DNA of 41,135 nucleotides from Sulfurimonas sp. (GTDB lineage: Bacteria; Campylobacterota; Campylobacteria; Campylobacterales; Sulfurimonadaceae). The position numbers were made by a program, and so were the translations under genes. Location: assembly GCA_013791885.1 (NCBI GenBank), contig VMSZ01000058.1, positions 1 through 41,135 on the forward strand, read 5' to 3'. Shown one piece after another: positions 24,013-32,086 of this stretch. The number at the start of each line of letters is the position of its first letter. The first letter of the stretch is position 1. The notes under the pieces were generated by a model. It made no database searches. It saw nothing but the letters and a program-made list of their open reading frames with translations, and was not told the origin of the DNA.

Positions 24013-24096
24013 ATGAAGGTAGGATATGCAAGAGTTTCAACTTCAAGCTAAAGCCTTGAAAATCAAATTAAACAGCTTAAAACTGTAGTTTTTGGA
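24013..24096 (+). pseudogene. Remnant of a serine recombinase (resolvase/invertase)
   Basis: ATG with GAAGGATTT upstream gives MKVGYARVSTSS, stop, SLENQIKQLK. This is the catalytic N-terminus of resolvase-type recombinases (YARVST...Q..Q), with the expected Gln codon CAA replaced by TAA. Similarity ends after about 28 codons. It is a dead fragment showing past mobile DNA. Confidence 0.8.
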
Positions 24097-24287
24097 TCAA
24101 GTTGGTGCTATAAGCTACTTATATGTCTCACTAAGTGTAAAAGTAAGTCCACATTCGCCTCAATAGTATTTATTTTTCTATTAGCTCTTCAAACATGAGT
24201 AATCTTTTCTTTATCATATAGATTTGTTAAGTGAGGGTATTAACGGACACTAAAAATATCTCTATTTTTAACTCATCAAAAATAGCG

Positions 24288-24440
24288 TTTGATTTAAGTA
24301 CAATTACACCAATAAAAAGAAAAGAGCTTTCAGTTTCAAACATTTTAGTGACCGGTTTTGTGTCCGCGAAATGATGAAATAGCTTGAAAGTGCCGTATAC
24401 AAAGGGGTTTAGCATGAAGATTAGGGTCTATTACGATTAT
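24288..24440 (+). repeat. Repeat R1 copy 2: upstream region and first codons of a lost gene
   Basis: Second copy of 17518-17672. Here the ATG is at 24414 after AAAGGGG and the frame is MKIRVYYDYKIDLYFD then stop. The break after codon 9 coincides with the start of repeat R2 (24435), so R2 or its parent seems to have cut the gene. The 23915-24287 gap holds only the resolvase remnant. Confidence 0.6.
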
Positions 24441-24612
24441 AAAATAGACTTATACTTTGATTAAAAAACCCTAAAAATAGGGATGTCTGCACATTTAAAT
24501 TCCTATTTTTATCGAAAAAGTGTCAAACTGGAGGCATAGTATGGGCATAGTAAAATGTTTATAAATTCATTTATTTGTATATATGGGGTTGTTAAGAATC
24601 CTACCTTGAGGT
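24435..24612 (+). repeat. Repeat R2 copy 1 (178 bp)
   Basis: Nearly identical to 28922-29099 (I count about five mismatches, no length change). It contains an 11-bp inverted repeat in copy 2 (AAAATAGGAAT / ATTCCTATTTT) and ends inside the first degenerate tRNA-Leu copy at CTACCTTGAGGT. Confidence 0.85.
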
Positions 24613-24650
24613 AATGCTCTAAAGCGTTGTAAAAGTAGTAGAAAAAGAAC
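24596..24650 (+). pseudogene. Degenerate tRNA-Leu fragment 1
   Basis: CTACCTTGAGGTAATGCTCT keeps the anticodon stem-loop (TTGAGGT) of tRNA-Leu(GAG) but lacks acceptor, D-arm and T-arm; it continues AAAGCGTTGTAAAAGTAG. Confidence 0.5.
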
Positions 24651-24655
24651 AAAAT

Positions 24656-24722
24656 GCGGTCGTGGTGGAATGGTAGACACGCTACCTTGAGGTAGTGCTC
24701 CAAAGCATTGTGAAAGTAGAAG
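24656..24722 (+). pseudogene. Degenerate tRNA-Leu fragment 2
   Basis: GCGGTCGTGGTGGAATGG onward matches the 5' half of the functional tRNA through the anticodon loop, then decays (AGTGCTCCAAAGCATTG) with no T-arm or 3' acceptor strand. Together with fragment 1 and the true tRNA it forms a three-unit tandem. Confidence 0.65.
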
Positions 24723-24736
24723 AAAAAGTAAAAAAA

Positions 24737-24821
24737 GCGGACGTGGTGGAATGGTAGACACGCTACCTTGAGGTGGTAGTGCACTACGTGTGTGGGGGTT
24801 CAAATCCCCCCGTCCGCACCA
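24737..24821 (+). tRNA. tRNA-Leu (anticodon GAG)
   Basis: Acceptor stem GCGGACG (24737-24743) pairs with CGTCCGC (24811-24817), followed by A and encoded CCA. Anticodon stem CTACC/GGTAG encloses TTGAGGT with GAG at 24770-24772. A long variable arm follows, then the T-arm GGGGG-TTCAAAT-CCCCC. It reads leucine codons CUC/CUU. It sits at the left edge of the sce7726 island. Confidence 0.93.
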
Positions 24822-24977
24822 TTTAACTCCCTATAATAAGGGCTTTCAACAATAAATAAAAAAAACAAAAAAGTAATTGCAGTCTCGCGGACAAATTTGT
24901 TTTTCTTATAATCAATCAATTTTTTTTCAAATCAATTCATTTTTTTAACTTGTCAGAATGTAAGCTTATTGACAGTC

Positions 24978-25041
24978 TTATTGCACACTTTTATTGCACA
25001 GTCTTGAAAATATTTTTGATTTTCAGTGATTTAATTGCACA
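24978..25041 (+). repeat. Short TTATTGCACA repeats
   Basis: TTATTGCACA occurs at 24978-24987 and 24991-25000, and AATTGCACA at 25033-25041. Flanking AGTCTT is also repeated. They lie downstream of the 137-aa gene, between it and the tRNA; they could be protein-binding or replication repeats. The rest of 24822-25081 is AT-rich without a gene. Confidence 0.4.
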
Positions 25042-25081
25042 ATAAATTAAGTTTCATTTAATAAAAATAATGAGTTTGTAT

Positions 25082-25495
25082 TTAGTTTAAAGAATTATGG
25101 ATATCAATAATAGTATTTGTATGAGATTCATACTTCGCCAATTCTCCAATTACAAATTCTTCAAATCTATCTTTTGTAGAGTTCTTTACTAAATTATCTT
25201 GATAAAAAGAACAGTCTTCAGCCCTTTCATTCATTTCATCTATTAGATATGAATAATCTCGACTTTTGTTTTCACCTATTACAATGCATCCGTCTTTTTC
25301 TTCTGGGCGATTATTGAAATCTAAAAAATTTACTATTTCTTTATAACTATTTTTCATTCTTTCAAATAGTAAAAATAAATTTGTTTCTTCCCATCTTTTA
25401 AGTATTAAAGAATTTTTATTATCATCAAAGTACAGAGTAGCTATTTCTATTCCTCTCCCAGTTTCAATATCTATGTTGTAAGTGTTAATTCCCAT
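25082..25495 (-). CDS. Unknown 137-aa protein, end of the sce7726/RES operon
   Basis: 137 residues, ATG with a modest Shine-Dalgarno (AAGGAATAAT). Begins MGINTYNIDIETGRGIEIAT, a beta-like start, then acidic helices. No signal peptide or membrane segment. It lies 29 bases after the 109-aa gene and reads in the same direction as the whole operon, so it is probably its last gene. No family recognised. Being small and acidic, it could be an immunity or inhibitor protein for the upstream enzymes; that is speculation from position. Confidence 0.6.
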   Translation of the reverse strand: MGINTYNIDIETGRGIEIATLYFDDNKNSLILKRWEETNLFLLFERMKNSYKEIVNFLDFNNRPEEKDGCIVIGENKSRDYSYLIDEMNERAEDCSFYQDNLVKNSTKDRFEEFVIGELAKYESHTNTIIDIHNSLN

Positions 25496-25524
25496 TTATT
25501 ATTCCTTATAATATTTTTATAGCT

Positions 25525-25854
25525 CTAAACATATTCTTTAAATATGTTTTTAATACCGTCATGTATTATATATTCTTCTTCATAAAAGAATTCAAGTAAA
25601 TTATTATGAACGTGATTAACAAACAACATATATTTTTCATTCATATTTTCTTTAAGATACTCAAGTTGTTCTTCATCTTCATCCACAAAATAATGAGCGA
25701 TATTTTCAAATCCTATGATATTGCTTTCAATTTCATTATTAATGATTTTTGAATGAATTTCAATGTCAATATTCTCATCATTGTGCCCAAATTGAAAATT
25801 TGTTTTTACATAAGGAGTTTCTTTATCTCCTACAAATACATTAAACGCTAGCAT
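25525..25854 (-). CDS. Unknown 109-aa acidic protein of the same operon
   Basis: 109 residues, ATG preceded by AAAAGGAATTAT. Very acidic (for example VDEDEEQLEYLKENMNEKY). N-terminal half looks beta-rich (MLAFNVFVGDKETPYVKTNF), C-terminal half helical. Fourteen bases after the RES gene stop. No family recognised. The upstream flank of its start (25857-25958, including the RES gene end) is duplicated at 29131-29232. Confidence 0.6.
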   Translation of the reverse strand: MLAFNVFVGDKETPYVKTNFQFGHNDENIDIEIHSKIINNEIESNIIGFENIAHYFVDEDEEQLEYLKENMNEKYMLFVNHVHNNLLEFFYEEEYIIHDGIKNIFKEYV

Positions 25855-25868
25855 ATAATTCCTTTTAG

Positions 25869-26876
25869 TTAATTTGACAGTTGTATTCTGCTTGAGGTAA
25901 TTTGAATATTTTCTACAATATAAACTTCTGTTTCAATAGCATTTAATTTATCATCAAAGAATATGGCATAGTTATCACCATCACCAACAGAACTCTTATA
26001 TATAACTCCATCAAAGCCACAATGTTTAATTAGTTCGCAAAGGTATTGGCTCGATAAATATTCTAGATGTGCTTCTCTTGGTAAAATTGGCTTTGAAAGT
26101 TCCTCACCTAAATGCGTTAAAAATTCCAAATCTGCTATTCCACCTTCGGGAAGTTTGAACGGTGAGATAATCTTTCTCGGATTCCTTAAATCAGCAAAAA
26201 TAAGTTTTTCAGATGATTGAAAGCTCGCGACTGTAATTGAATCTTTTTTATGAGGTCTTATTTCTGCAATGGCTGTTTCTTTATTTGAAGCTGTATATAA
26301 ATAAGAAATTCCTAAAGGGTTTGCACGTCCCGCACTCGCAATTTTAACAGGAGGCTTACCCATTTCTTCTTTATTAATAATATCAATATCAATATTAATT
26401 CTTGCACGATAAAAAAGTTCTGGAACTTCGTTTTGTGGTAAAATTATATAGTTTAGAAGTGTTTGTAAATGCTCATAGTCTGGTGATTTTTGTGGAAAAA
26501 AACGATTCACATGTTTAAGTTCTTCCTTAAATTCTTTCCAATTCAGTATTTTAGTTTCATTTTCTTGCTTAGTTGGAATATATAATCCACTCATATCTTC
26601 TTGTAGAATGTCTTCTAGTAATTTTAAAGTCGTCTCATTATCTAACTGTTGAAATAAGTTCCAATCATTTTTTAATAATGATGAAATTAATGAACCTTCT
26701 TCGATTGATAGTTCATACCTTTCCAATAGTGGTTCAATATAGGCACTTAATATTTCTGTATTTATTAAAGAAGTATCTGATGTATGACAAAAATCACATT
26801 CACCTTTAGAATTTGATTTTCCATCGATAATAGCAGTAAGAAAATTATCATTAAAACAATTTGAACAACAAAGCAT
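25869..26876 (-). CDS. RES-domain protein with N-terminal zinc finger and HEPN-like region
   Basis: 335 residues. The N-terminus has two Cys pairs (CCSNC at 3-7 and CDFC at 27-30), a zinc ribbon. A helical part (about 40-130) fits the HEPN/RES N-terminal family. The RES core follows: Arg in LFYRAR (about 155-160), AGRANPLGISYLYTAS, Glu in TAIAEIRP (about 205) and Ser in EYLSSQYLCELI, the R-E-S triad. RES toxins degrade NAD+ by phosphorolysis. The ATG directly abuts the sce7725 stop (TAAATG), giving coupled translation. No Xre-type RES antitoxin is next to it; instead it belongs to an operon with a nuclease-like protein. Confidence 0.85.
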   Translation of the reverse strand: MLCCSNCFNDNFLTAIIDGKSNSKGECDFCHTSDTSLINTEILSAYIEPLLERYELSIEEGSLISSLLKNDWNLFQQLDNETTLKLLEDILQEDMSGLYIPTKQENETKILNWKEFKEELKHVNRFFPQKSPDYEHLQTLLNYIILPQNEVPELFYRARINIDIDIINKEEMGKPPVKIASAGRANPLGISYLYTASNKETAIAEIRPHKKDSITVASFQSSEKLIFADLRNPRKIISPFKLPEGGIADLEFLTHLGEELSKPILPREAHLEYLSSQYLCELIKHCGFDGVIYKSSVGDGDNYAIFFDDKLNAIETEVYIVENIQITSSRIQLSN

Positions 26877-27821
26877 TTATTGCTCTAGTAAGTATTTTGA
26901 TATTAACTCTAAGTGATGTTGCATAGATAGTTTTTTTGCATAACCAAGACCGGGAAAATGGGCTTCTTCAAAAAAGTTTTTAAACTGTTGATAAGCTTCT
27001 GTTTTTAATATCAATGAATCCTCTTCCTCGACAGCATTAACTAACTTTTCTAAAGCTTCTAAAAATTTTCCTGCTGGGTCAGTTGGTGTATCCACTCTAT
27101 CTGAAACAAAATGACGAATATACATATCTTCATCTTCTTCTAAATATGTTAAATGAAGTGCAATAGCATATGCAGGACCGCCACTTTCTGAATAATCATC
27201 TCCTACTATTAGAAAATCTCCAAAGCCCTCCATTCCTTCATCATCATATGTAATATGTAAATCTGAAAAATGTTCTTTATGAGGGTAGTCTCTATTTTTA
27301 TTCTTTTTGAATCCATCACGTATTAAAATTCTCGGGATACCATTTTTTTTAAATTGCTTTTGATACAGCTTTCCTGATTGAGCATCCATAAAAATATGTT
27401 TGTTGATATTCGAAAAACTTTCTGTAAGTTCAGCTAGTTCTTTAGCTTTTGGATATCCATTATGAATAATCACAATAGATTTATCTAAATTATCATCTAT
27501 GAAATCTTTCACTTCCAATAAATTACTTTCAGCATCTACAATATATGCAATACTATATTTATCATATTCACGTAAAATTGTGTTAATCGTATTTTCAAAT
27601 ATTGGGAGGGAATTACTTTTAAAGTCACCATACTTAGGGTTAATCACTAAAATAAATTCTGTATTTTCTTTTTTTAGGGATTCTATAGCTTTATTTAAGG
27701 GTGCAAAGTTTTTTTTAACAGGCTCTATAATAGGTACCATTGCCGATTTAGTTATAAGTTTGGCATTTTCTCTAAGTAATATTAATTCGTTCTGCTTACC
27801 TCTAAGATATGGATGATACAT
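26877..27821 (-). CDS. sce7725 / beta-protein family protein
   Basis: The start is ATG at 27821 with AAAAAGGATTACA just upstream; the frame can be extended to 27848 but without a ribosome site. The protein (314 residues) begins MYHPYLRGKQNELILLREN, the hallmark of the sce7725 family, then IIEPVKKNFAPLNKAIESL. Strands and helices alternate as in a TIM-barrel-like protein (ILVINPKYGDF, IVIIHNGYPKAKELAEL, HIFMDAQSGKL). Biochemical function is unknown. It overlaps the sce7726 end by 20 bases. The sce7725/sce7726 pairing is known as a recurrent gene pair (established from annotation families). A defence or conflict role is inferred. Confidence 0.8.
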   Translation of the reverse strand: MYHPYLRGKQNELILLRENAKLITKSAMVPIIEPVKKNFAPLNKAIESLKKENTEFILVINPKYGDFKSNSLPIFENTINTILREYDKYSIAYIVDAESNLLEVKDFIDDNLDKSIVIIHNGYPKAKELAELTESFSNINKHIFMDAQSGKLYQKQFKKNGIPRILIRDGFKKNKNRDYPHKEHFSDLHITYDDEGMEGFGDFLIVGDDYSESGGPAYAIALHLTYLEEDEDMYIRHFVSDRVDTPTDPAGKFLEALEKLVNAVEEEDSLILKTEAYQQFKNFFEEAHFPGLGYAKKLSMQHHLELISKYLLEQ

Positions 27822-28701
27822 TGTAATCCTTTTTGTTAAAAATAACATTCATTTTTTGATTTAATAGATATGAAAAATCTTTTTGTTCTTCCATGGATAA
27901 GTCGGATTCTAATACTGCGATTTTTAGAGAATTAGGAAATAAGTTTATTGTACTAATGAAATTCTTGTGATTTTTACGTTCTTTAAAAGTTCTTAACATT
28001 TCTTTATGAATAATCTCAATAGGTAGCTTTATAAATAATTCTTTGCAAGCTGAATAAATTTTTGTATTAGGTAAGTCAGGAACAGAATTATAGAATTTCT
28101 GAATGATTTGTAGATATTCATTTTTACGTAAAAGATTAAACATAGCTTCTTTGTTAAGTCTATTCAAACCAGATTTGGCTTTGCGTATTGTCCTTAGCGT
28201 GTATTTATCTGTTAATATAATTATCCCTACTGATTCATCAATCAAAGATTTGATTTCATCTATTTTTGATTCTACAGAAACCACATTAACATATTCAAAA
28301 ACTTTTTTATAGTTTTCAATTTGGCTTTCAAGTCGCTCAAAATTATCTAGTTCAGTTTTAATTTCGTATACATGTGAAGTTCCATTAAATATGACAATAT
28401 CAGCTTTAGATGTTTCAACACGCAGTTCCGTAAATAAAGAAGAAGAGTTTATAGAATGTCGTCCTATTAAGATTTTTTGGGCGATAGCATTCTTGAAAAT
28501 ATATTCATTTCGATATGTTTTTAAAAGTTGTTTATAAGAGCTTTCAAAAAAATCTTTTAGTGTAATATTCTGATAAATTTTATCAAGCATATTAAACTCA
28601 GCAAAAATTTTCACTAAACGATTAGAATGGTGATTATAGAAAAAATCTCTTAAAACATTGGAGGTAAAAAGGTAAGATAATGCTATATTGTTTTTTTGCA
28701 T
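27802..28701 (-). CDS. sce7726-family protein with PD-(D/E)XK nuclease-like core
   Basis: 299 residues from the ATG at 28701 (a TTG at 28749 would add 16 odd residues, KRRRGCC-rich, and lacks support). Residues about 88-135 read FTELRVETSKADIVIF then HVYEIKTELDNFERLESQI: the Glu, D101 and E113-I-K115 form a PD-(D/E)XK signature followed by the usual Q...Y helix. This suggests a DNA nuclease. A helical C-terminal half follows (about 170-299). First gene of the five-gene operon. Partner genes sce7725 and RES-like overlap or abut. It might be the sensor or effector of a defence system. Confidence 0.8.
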   Translation of the reverse strand: MQKNNIALSYLFTSNVLRDFFYNHHSNRLVKIFAEFNMLDKIYQNITLKDFFESSYKQLLKTYRNEYIFKNAIAQKILIGRHSINSSSLFTELRVETSKADIVIFNGTSHVYEIKTELDNFERLESQIENYKKVFEYVNVVSVESKIDEIKSLIDESVGIIILTDKYTLRTIRKAKSGLNRLNKEAMFNLLRKNEYLQIIQKFYNSVPDLPNTKIYSACKELFIKLPIEIIHKEMLRTFKERKNHKNFISTINLFPNSLKIAVLESDLSMEEQKDFSYLLNQKMNVIFNKKDYNVSSIS

Positions 28702-28852
28702 AATACAACACCCCCGCCTTCTTTTTTGTATTTTACCATTATTTTCCAAAAGCCTCTTTTAAAACTGCTTGTATTAATATTTGGCTATTTGTATTTTCAT
28801 AGATATACCTTAAATAAACTCTCTCATATATTAAAAGTTATTAGATTTAATG

Positions 28853-28920
28853 CTATTCAAGTTTAGAAGGAGTAAATACATCATCTTCAAGTGATATAAG
28901 CTTATTGTCTTTATCTACTA
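28853..28920 (-). pseudogene. Possible C-terminal fragment of a lost gene
   Basis: On the - strand the frame reads LVDKDNKLISLEDDVFTPSK then LE and stop TAG (28853-28855). It looks like a real protein end but is cut at 28920, exactly where mosaic repeat R2 begins. No match recognised. Confidence 0.35.
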
Positions 28921-28921
28921 A

Positions 28922-29232
28922 GATTATAAAATAGACTTATATTTTGATTAAAAACCCCTAAAAATAGGAATGTCTGCACACTTAAATTCCTATTTTAATC
29001 GAAAAAGTGTCAAACTGGAGGCATAGTATGGGCATAGTAAAATGTTTATAAATTCATTTATTTGTATATATGGGGTTGTTAAGAATCCTACCTTGAGGTG
29101 GTAGTGCACTACGTGTGTGGGGGTTCAAATAATTCCTTTTAGTTAATTTGACAGTTGTATTCTGCTTGAGGTAATTTGAATATTTTCTACAATATAAACT
29201 TCTGTTTCAATAGCATTTAATTTATCATCAAA
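28922..29232 (+). repeat. Mosaic duplication of three pieces of the 24.4-26.0 kb region
   Basis: 28922-29099 copies 24435-24612; 29088-29130 copies 24763-24805 (anticodon loop to T-loop of tRNA-Leu); 29131-29232 copies 25857-25958 (intergenic bases and the 3' end of the RES gene). The first junction lies in the shared CTACCTTGAGGT, the second at a short AAT/ATA microhomology. The last two segments are essentially identical to their sources. This and the 28853 fragment fill most of the 28750-29365 gap. Confidence 0.88.
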
Positions 29233-29337
29233 TTCAATTCATATAATTATATCAGGACAGTATTAATTAAAAGATTATTATATTTATTTATTTCATTTAC
29301 ATGTGAGGATTGAAATCATAGATTCAGATATAGTGGC

Positions 29338-29343
29338 TATAAT
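29338..29343 (+). promoter_or_regulatory. Likely -10 element of the methyltransferase operon
   Basis: A perfect TATAAT hexamer lies 22 bases before the first methyltransferase ATG, which leaves a very short leader. A TTGAAA at 29310-29315 is too far (22 bases) to be an ordinary -35. Confidence 0.4.
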
Positions 29344-29365
29344 TTTAAAAAAAATTAGGTAAGAA

Positions 29366-30505
29366 ATGCAATTACAATTTGATACACTGAATGAAATAAA
29401 TAAATATAAGAATCCTTTAACTGTGTATAAAAATATTTCTAAATTAGAATGGAAAAATGGTGACTATGGAAAACAAAGTTGGGGAAGTCACATTCATAAA
29501 ATTGCACCCTATGTTGGTAGAATTAAACCATCATTTGCTCATTTTTTAATTAAATATGTATCAAAAAAGGGAGACACCATTTTAGATCCTTTTTGTGGAA
29601 TTGGAACAATCCCAACAGAAGCTGCATTAATGGGTAGAATAGCGATAGGAAATGATTTAAACCCTTACGCTATATGTATTTCTAATGCAAAAAAAGATAA
29701 TAAAAAAAAGCTGAAAGATTTAATTTCTTATATAGAAAATATTGATATTAAGACAGATGAAATAGATTTGAGTAACATCCCTGAATGGGTGCGTGAATAT
29801 TACAATCAAGACACTCTTAAAGAGATTTTATACACTGTAGATTTTTTAAAAAGAGAAAAAGAAGACTTTTTGTTAGGTTGTTTAGTGGCTATAAGTCAAG
29901 GACATCGTCCAGGTCACTTGTCTAAACCATGCGCGTGGACATTACCATATAAACCAAGACCTGATGATATGGGTGAATACAGAGAATTAAAGCCTAGGTT
30001 GATTGACAAAGTAAAACGTACATATAAATTTAGTTTTGAAAAAATGTCTCCAATGACTATTCATTTTAATGATGCTCGTAAACTATTAGTTGATGATAAT
30101 AGTGTAGATCATATTATTACCAGTCCACCTTATTACAATACACTAGATTATGTGACTTCTCACAGACTAAGACTTGCTATTTTCGGTATGCATGATGAAG
30201 ATGAGAAAAAGAGTTTGAAAAATGATTTAATACAACATTTTAATTCATATATTAAAGATATTGAAATAGTGATTAAAGAAATATCTCGAGTTTTAAAACC
30301 TGGTGGATTTTGTATTTTTGTAGTTGGAGATCACTTTAAAGGAAAACTGATTATTAATACGGCGGAGGAATTAACCCCAGTATTCTTAAGAAATGGTTTC
30401 ACTATGCATGGGATAGTTAATGATAAAATTCCTCCAAATAAGTCAGTGCAGAAGACTACAAAAAATGAAAAATTTGAAAGAATAATGGTTTTAACGAAGA
30501 ATTAA
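29366..30505 (+). CDS. DNA methyltransferase (FxGxG-first, SPPY type)
   Basis: 379 residues. The SAM-binding motif ILDPFCGIGTIPTEA lies near residue 72, with acidic NDLNPYA after it. The catalytic motif TSPPYYN is at 252-258. The order FxGxG then about 170 residues then SPPY fits the alpha-type arrangement with the target-recognition region between. SPPY is frequent in N4-cytosine enzymes, but N6-adenine cannot be excluded. The C-terminal VLKPGGFCIFVVGD is the usual closing strand. It stops directly before the ATG of the second methyltransferase (TAAATG). With two convergent restriction-like genes it forms a restriction-modification locus. Confidence 0.9.
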   Translation: MQLQFDTLNEINKYKNPLTVYKNISKLEWKNGDYGKQSWGSHIHKIAPYVGRIKPSFAHFLIKYVSKKGDTILDPFCGIGTIPTEAALMGRIAIGNDLNPYAICISNAKKDNKKKLKDLISYIENIDIKTDEIDLSNIPEWVREYYNQDTLKEILYTVDFLKREKEDFLLGCLVAISQGHRPGHLSKPCAWTLPYKPRPDDMGEYRELKPRLIDKVKRTYKFSFEKMSPMTIHFNDARKLLVDDNSVDHIITSPPYYNTLDYVTSHRLRLAIFGMHDEDEKKSLKNDLIQHFNSYIKDIEIVIKEISRVLKPGGFCIFVVGDHFKGKLIINTAEELTPVFLRNGFTMHGIVNDKIPPNKSVQKTTKNEKFERIMVLTKN

Positions 30506-32086
30506 ATGGATTTCAATTACACAAAATCTGGACCAATTTTTAATTTACATACATATTGGACTAAACAACCAATAGAACCAATTGAATATTATATAGATAA
30601 ATATACCGAAAGAGGAGATGTCGTTCTGGACCCTTTTTCAGGTACAGGTATGACAGGTGTTGCAAGTCTAAAAATGGACAGAAATTGCATTCTAAATGAT
30701 ATTAGTGTTATTGCTCGTCATATTTCATCTGGGTATACTACAAATTTAGCAATGAATGATAATGATGAGAAAATAAATGTATATTGGAATAGAATAAAAA
30801 AGAGAATTGAATCTCTTTATTTAACTAGATGTGCTCACTGTAATACTTCTAATCAAATCATGTATAGCATTGTAGGTGAAGAATATTATGATAAAGATAA
30901 TAATATTATTTCGGTAGGAGACAAGATGTTTTCTGCGATTCGTAGTGGAGGAACATATAAAGCTCCAAAAGATTTAAATTTTAAATCTTTCAAGCTTATA
31001 AAGATTGTTCATAATTGTACATGCTCAGAAGAGAAATGTTATAAGACACCATCCAATGATGATTTAAATTTGTATCTAACTGACAAGTATAAAGGGTTAT
31101 ATTATCCAGAATTTAATTTTTTTGGAAATGAACCAAAAAGAAATATTAAGAAAAATATTACCAAAGTTTTTCAACTTTATTCACCAAGAAATTTAACTGC
31201 AATATCAATGATATATGATGAAATTAAACAAATAAAAGAAGAAGACATATTTAAATTATTTTTGTTTGCATTTACGTCAATTTTATTTAATAACTCTTTG
31301 ATGAGTAGATATAGAAGCTATGAAAATACTTCAATTAAGATGGGAACATACTATATACCTCCTATTATTAAAGATAATAATGTCTTAAAAAGTTTTGAAA
31401 AAAAATTATTTAATATAATTAAAGTGAATAAAGTAATATTTAAAAACTCAATGTCAACTATTACAATCTTAAATAATAGTGCTCATGATTTAAAAAGTAT
31501 TGGCAATGACAGTATAGACTATATTTACACGGATCCTCCATATACCGATGTAATTAGCTATAGTGAATTGAATTTAGTATGGGAAGCTTGGCTCGATGGG
31601 ATAACAGATACATCTGATGAAATGATTGTAAATAAATTTCAAAATAAATCTGTAGAAGACTATTCTAGCCAATTTCTAAAATTTTTGAATGAAGCCTATA
31701 GGGTATTGAAATTAAACAAATATCTTACAATTGTTTTTCATCATCCAAGTATTGAACATTGGGCATCTTTGCAAGAAACTATAATAAGTTCTAATTTTAT
31801 TCCAATTCTAACAAAACTTCCAAATAGAATAATTTCAAAGAATAAAACATCAAGTCAACACAGAACAAATAAGAATTCACAGTGCTTTTTAGTTTTTACA
31901 TTGAAAAAAGAAAATTCTAAAAAGTTTACACTAACTGAATTATCCAATACAGAATATCAAAAATTATTATTCGATCTCCAAAAAGAAGCACTACTATTAG
32001 GATATCAAAACAAATCAGATATATTTGACTTTACTATTAATAGTCTTTTTTTTAGTTACAAAATAAAACCTAATATTTTAATTTAA
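30506..32086 (+). CDS. Second DNA methyltransferase (DPPY type) with Cys-rich insert
   Basis: 526 residues. Motif I VLDPFSGTGMTGVASL is near residue 40, with NDIS following; the catalytic DPPY is at 343-346 (YTDPPYTDVISYSEL), and the closing part is YRVLKLNKYLTIVFHH. Between them a long insert carries CAHC (about residue 110) and CTCSEEKC (about 172), probably a zinc ribbon used in target recognition. Two unlike methyltransferases in one operon suggest a non-palindromic recognition site, each modifying one strand. Its end overlaps the convergent restriction gene by 17 bases. N-terminus IFNLHTYWTKQPIEPIEYYI is similar to other adenine-specific methylases of phage and islands. Confidence 0.9.
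   Translation: MDFNYTKSGPIFNLHTYWTKQPIEPIEYYIDKYTERGDVVLDPFSGTGMTGVASLKMDRNCILNDISVIARHISSGYTTNLAMNDNDEKINVYWNRIKKRIESLYLTRCAHCNTSNQIMYSIVGEEYYDKDNNIISVGDKMFSAIRSGGTYKAPKDLNFKSFKLIKIVHNCTCSEEKCYKTPSNDDLNLYLTDKYKGLYYPEFNFFGNEPKRNIKKNITKVFQLYSPRNLTAISMIYDEIKQIKEEDIFKLFLFAFTSILFNNSLMSRYRSYENTSIKMGTYYIPPIIKDNNVLKSFEKKLFNIIKVNKVIFKNSMSTITILNNSAHDLKSIGNDSIDYIYTDPPYTDVISYSELNLVWEAWLDGITDTSDEMIVNKFQNKSVEDYSSQFLKFLNEAYRVLKLNKYLTIVFHHPSIEHWASLQETIISSNFIPILTKLPNRIISKNKTSSQHRTNKNSQCFLVFTLKKENSKKFTLTELSNTEYQKLLFDLQKEALLLGYQNKSDIFDFTINSLFFSYKIKPNILI

Noticed and set aside
24650..24800. CRISPR-like array
   Set aside because: The repeated units are partial tRNA-Leu copies of unequal length, without regular spacers; no cas genes are present.
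24509..24803. Two - strand open frames across the tRNA-Leu region (78 and 91 codons)
   Set aside because: They run antisense through the tandem tRNA copies, and their internal peptide repeats only mirror the DNA repeats.
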